Part shown: positions 61,834-64,000 of the stretch, piece after piece | Layout of the letters: every line of letters begins with the position of its first letter | How positions within the stretch are numbered: the first letter of the stretch is position 1 | DNA from: Drosophila persimilis | Taxonomy: Eukaryota > Arthropoda > Insecta > Diptera > Drosophilidae | Assembly (NCBI RefSeq): GCF_003286085.1 | Contig: NW_020825317.1 | Coordinates: 4,278,001-4,342,000, forward strand | Reading direction: 5' to 3' | Length of the DNA stretch: 64,000 nt | Made by a program: the position numbers and the translations under genes | Notes under the pieces: generated by a model | Told to the model about the DNA's origin: nothing | Databases searched by the model: none | The model's input: the letters and a program-made list of their open reading frames with translations, nothing else

Positions 61834-62550
61834 TTCGCCCCCAGTCCCCCCTCTCATAGCTGATTTTATGCAACATTTTGTTGATTGTTGAATGTATTTT
61901 TTTTGTTAGTTACTCTAAGTATTTTATGATTATTTATTTTACGGCCAGCTGCCCAGACCCGGGACCCAAAACCGGTGCTTGTCAGCATACTAGAAAAGCG
62001 CAAACAAATTACCCAGTAATAAACAAATACTAAATGCGAAATTGGAAAGTGTTTTCCCTGCACAGTAAGGAAGGTTAGCCGGAAAAATCAGCAGATTTTC
62101 GAATTTAAGGGGCTCCAATGTACGCTTCAACTTCGGATTGTCAGCTCTGTTCAACGATGAATGCAAAACCAAAGTTTCTCTAGCAGATCATTTATGACGC
62201 GTTCAAACGGGACTGGATTATTAGGACAATATAGCCATTGTATCGACACAAATACAAAATCTTATAAAAGGCTATACAATTCTCTTTGCAACCCATCAAA
62301 TGTTTGAGATATCAGAGCTGCAAGTGCCGATTGAATATTATGAAAGTGCTCAGTACTCAATTTTGTGAGTACGTATATTTGCCTAATCGAAGAATGAGGA
62401 TGTGAACTATCCATGCACTGTCGCACAGTAATAACTATTGGATTGAGATCGAATGATCGATCCGTCCGTCGCGGTCACAAAAAACAACAATTTTTGGACG
62501 AAATGCAAATAAACCTCCACTCTTCCAATGGTATGGTTTGATTCTCGTTC

Positions 62551-62895
62551 TCAGATCTTATGTTCGTGCAGAACGTCCACTGCATCGTTCCGTTCGATGC
62601 TTTGGTGGCTGGGAACCCAATTGATCCGCACTGACTTTGTCGTGCTTAGGGTGTCTATTGCTTCCCTGCTCGCCAAGACACTTCTGGAACTTACCGTGGA
62701 CGATCTGTCAACGAATAAGTTAGTCTCATCGTGTGCTCGATTCGTTAGATGAGCAACCTCCTGAACTTTCCTGGTGGCAAAAACTTCCACTGGATTCGTA
62801 GTCGATCTTTTACCAGATCGCAGCGGCGCAGCGGCAGAGACACCGACAGAGATTTCATACTTTGAATCAGCTGTGCGTGTTCGTGTGCCAACCAA
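62551..62895 (-). mobile_element. decayed non-LTR retrotransposon RNase H fragment
   Basis: The minus-strand frame ends with VRINWVPSHQSIERNDAVD, the hallmark C-terminal RNase H motif of I/LOA-like non-LTR retrotransposons (usually WVPSHxGIxGNExAD). Further upstream in the same frame are TADSK (compare TDGSK, first catalytic Asp) and LFVDRSS (compare fSDS, third catalytic residue). The catalytic Glu expected in the FxAE motif appears replaced (VFATRKVQ). No reverse transcriptase is present, so this is a short dead fragment. Confidence 0.72.
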
Positions 62896-63337
62896 CCATC
62901 ATTGCCTTTCAGATTAGATTGGTCTGGAAGCATAAGGGAATACGACCATTACTCATCATCAATTACGAGAACAATCGCTAAAACTAACGCAAAAATAATG
63001 CGAGTAATATAGATGCAACAACTTTACTTATATAGACATTTCCATCAAAAGCCTCATAAGTAATTATAAATAAATAAAATAAACTCAATGCTTTTCCGCT
63101 TCCAGTAAAAATTGATTTATCATAATTTCGGCTCGTGATTTCCTCTTATAAGTCTTTCCCTCCAGAGACTTTTTCAGTTTTAACAAATAATTTTTTTTGT
63201 CTTTGATTTTGTTATAGGAGGTTTTCGTAAGAGATTGATTTCCAGTCTTTTTACCCTTTTGTACTTAGATAATTTTAGAGACTTTGAATTCATATTTTTA
63301 CTCCCAACACGATGTATGGACGGTCGATCAATTCCAT

Positions 63338-63362
63338 CGATATTATCGATAGTGCCATCGAT
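63338..63362. promoter_or_regulatory. dense CGAT palindrome cluster
   Basis: CATCGATATTATCGATAG followed by CCATCGATGG: three CGAT palindromes within 25 bp, one a perfect TATCGATA. This is a DREF/BEAF-32-type site lying about 600 bp before the next TATA box. Confidence 0.45.
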
Positions 63363-63936
63363 GGCCTTGCGCGGAAATATCCATAAAAATACCGCCTTGC
63401 CCACTTTCTGCCAGTGCTGCCCATGCGCCCAGTGGCCCAGTGGGCCCATCAATCGGCATTGAATCTGATTTCCCTTTTGCTTCATGATTCGCGTTTTGTT
63501 TTGCTCGGTGTTTCGCGCTCATATCATATCTGTGCGTATGTGTTTGTGTGTGGAATAGTAAAATATTTTTGCGTACAATTATGAGATGACCGCCTACGAC
63601 CACCGCAGATTCCAGCTTCAGCCTCGTCGAAAAGTAAAAGTCCAGGCCCCTCAACCATTCCCGAATTTGTACTCAATTTCATATCTACGCCACATTTCCG
63701 TATCAGAATGCACTTCTAGATAAAGATGGAATAACTAATTGGCACATCTGTAAGTAAGCTGTTGCTAGCTTTAGATATTACGTGAGAAACTGGCAGCTAT
63801 CGGCACAAACAGCATTCATCATCCCACAATTGTACTCTTTTTTTTGGTGTACTCGAATTTTGGCCAACGCTCACGCGCTGATTTGACAAGAGATCGTTTG
63901 AATTGATGTCGGACCTAGACCTACTCGTAGTAATGC

Positions 63937-63943
63937 TATAAAA
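63937..63943 (+). promoter_or_regulatory. TATA box of a gene beyond the window edge
   Basis: TATAAAA preceded by GC, with TGCCATTG about 30 bp downstream; the window ends before any ATG. Its form and spacing match the four upstream promoters, so it probably drives another plus-strand gene. Confidence 0.5.
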
Positions 63944-64000
63944 CGTATTTGGCGTGACTCGGCTTTGCCATTGCTCGCTCGCCACTCGACCAGCCGCCCC

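Larger units (their letters stand above)
61834..63936. other. 3' UTR and intergenic DNA before the window-edge promoter
   Basis: 3' UTR of the 830-residue gene to about 62040, then AT-rich DNA with a retrotransposon RNase H relic (62551-62895) and a CGATA cluster (63338-63362). No intact gene seen. Confidence 0.55.

Noticed and set aside
61285..61857. 190-residue minus-strand frame
   Set aside because: Antisense shadow of the GC-rich third exon of the 830-residue gene.

Overview
This is eukaryotic DNA from an insect, almost certainly a Drosophila and probably of the obscura group. The evidence is compact genes with introns of 50-70 bp, GTRAGT donors and TATA boxes about 30 bp from the likely start sites. 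CA/CAG microsatellites are abundant, and Helitron remnants of the DINE-1/ISY type (known from the D. pseudoobscura/D. miranda lineage) are present. The species call rests on recognising these repeats and gene families; no search was run.

Left third (1-27,000): mostly non-coding DNA with relics. At 3725-4565 there is a Helitron-type remnant. At 5142-8054 (minus) lies the most unusual gene of the window: one uninterrupted 970-residue reading frame that ends in a complete eIF4E cap-binding domain. It is preceded by about 790 residues of disordered sequence, including roughly 39 tandem SPVA tetrapeptides coded by a 12-bp minisatellite. At 14335-16142 (minus) is a two-exon type II membrane glycosyltransferase of family GT92 (DUF23). 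Between 16,000 and 27,000 there is a decayed coding relic and a 728-bp inverted-repeat transposon with Transib-like ends.

Middle (27,000-37,300): a secreted, cysteine-rich DUF1397 protein with a putative GPI-anchor tail (27015-28039, plus), a second GT92 gene (30491-32251, minus), and a small four-pass membrane protein (36751-37302, plus).

Right part (38,000-64,000): four plus-strand genes in a row, each with its own TATA box, each coding for a secreted low-complexity protein rich in Gln, His, Pro, Tyr or Ser (288, 347, 633 and 830 residues). Three of them split the signal peptide between a tiny first coding exon beside the promoter and an exon beyond a long intron. Several have dibasic sites near the C-terminus. 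They look like co-regulated extracellular-matrix, cuticle or eggshell-type genes, but the tissue cannot be read from the sequence. A fifth TATA box at 63937 points to another gene beyond the window edge. A decayed non-LTR retrotransposon RNase H fragment lies at 62551-62895 (minus). No rRNA, tRNA or CRISPR was found.
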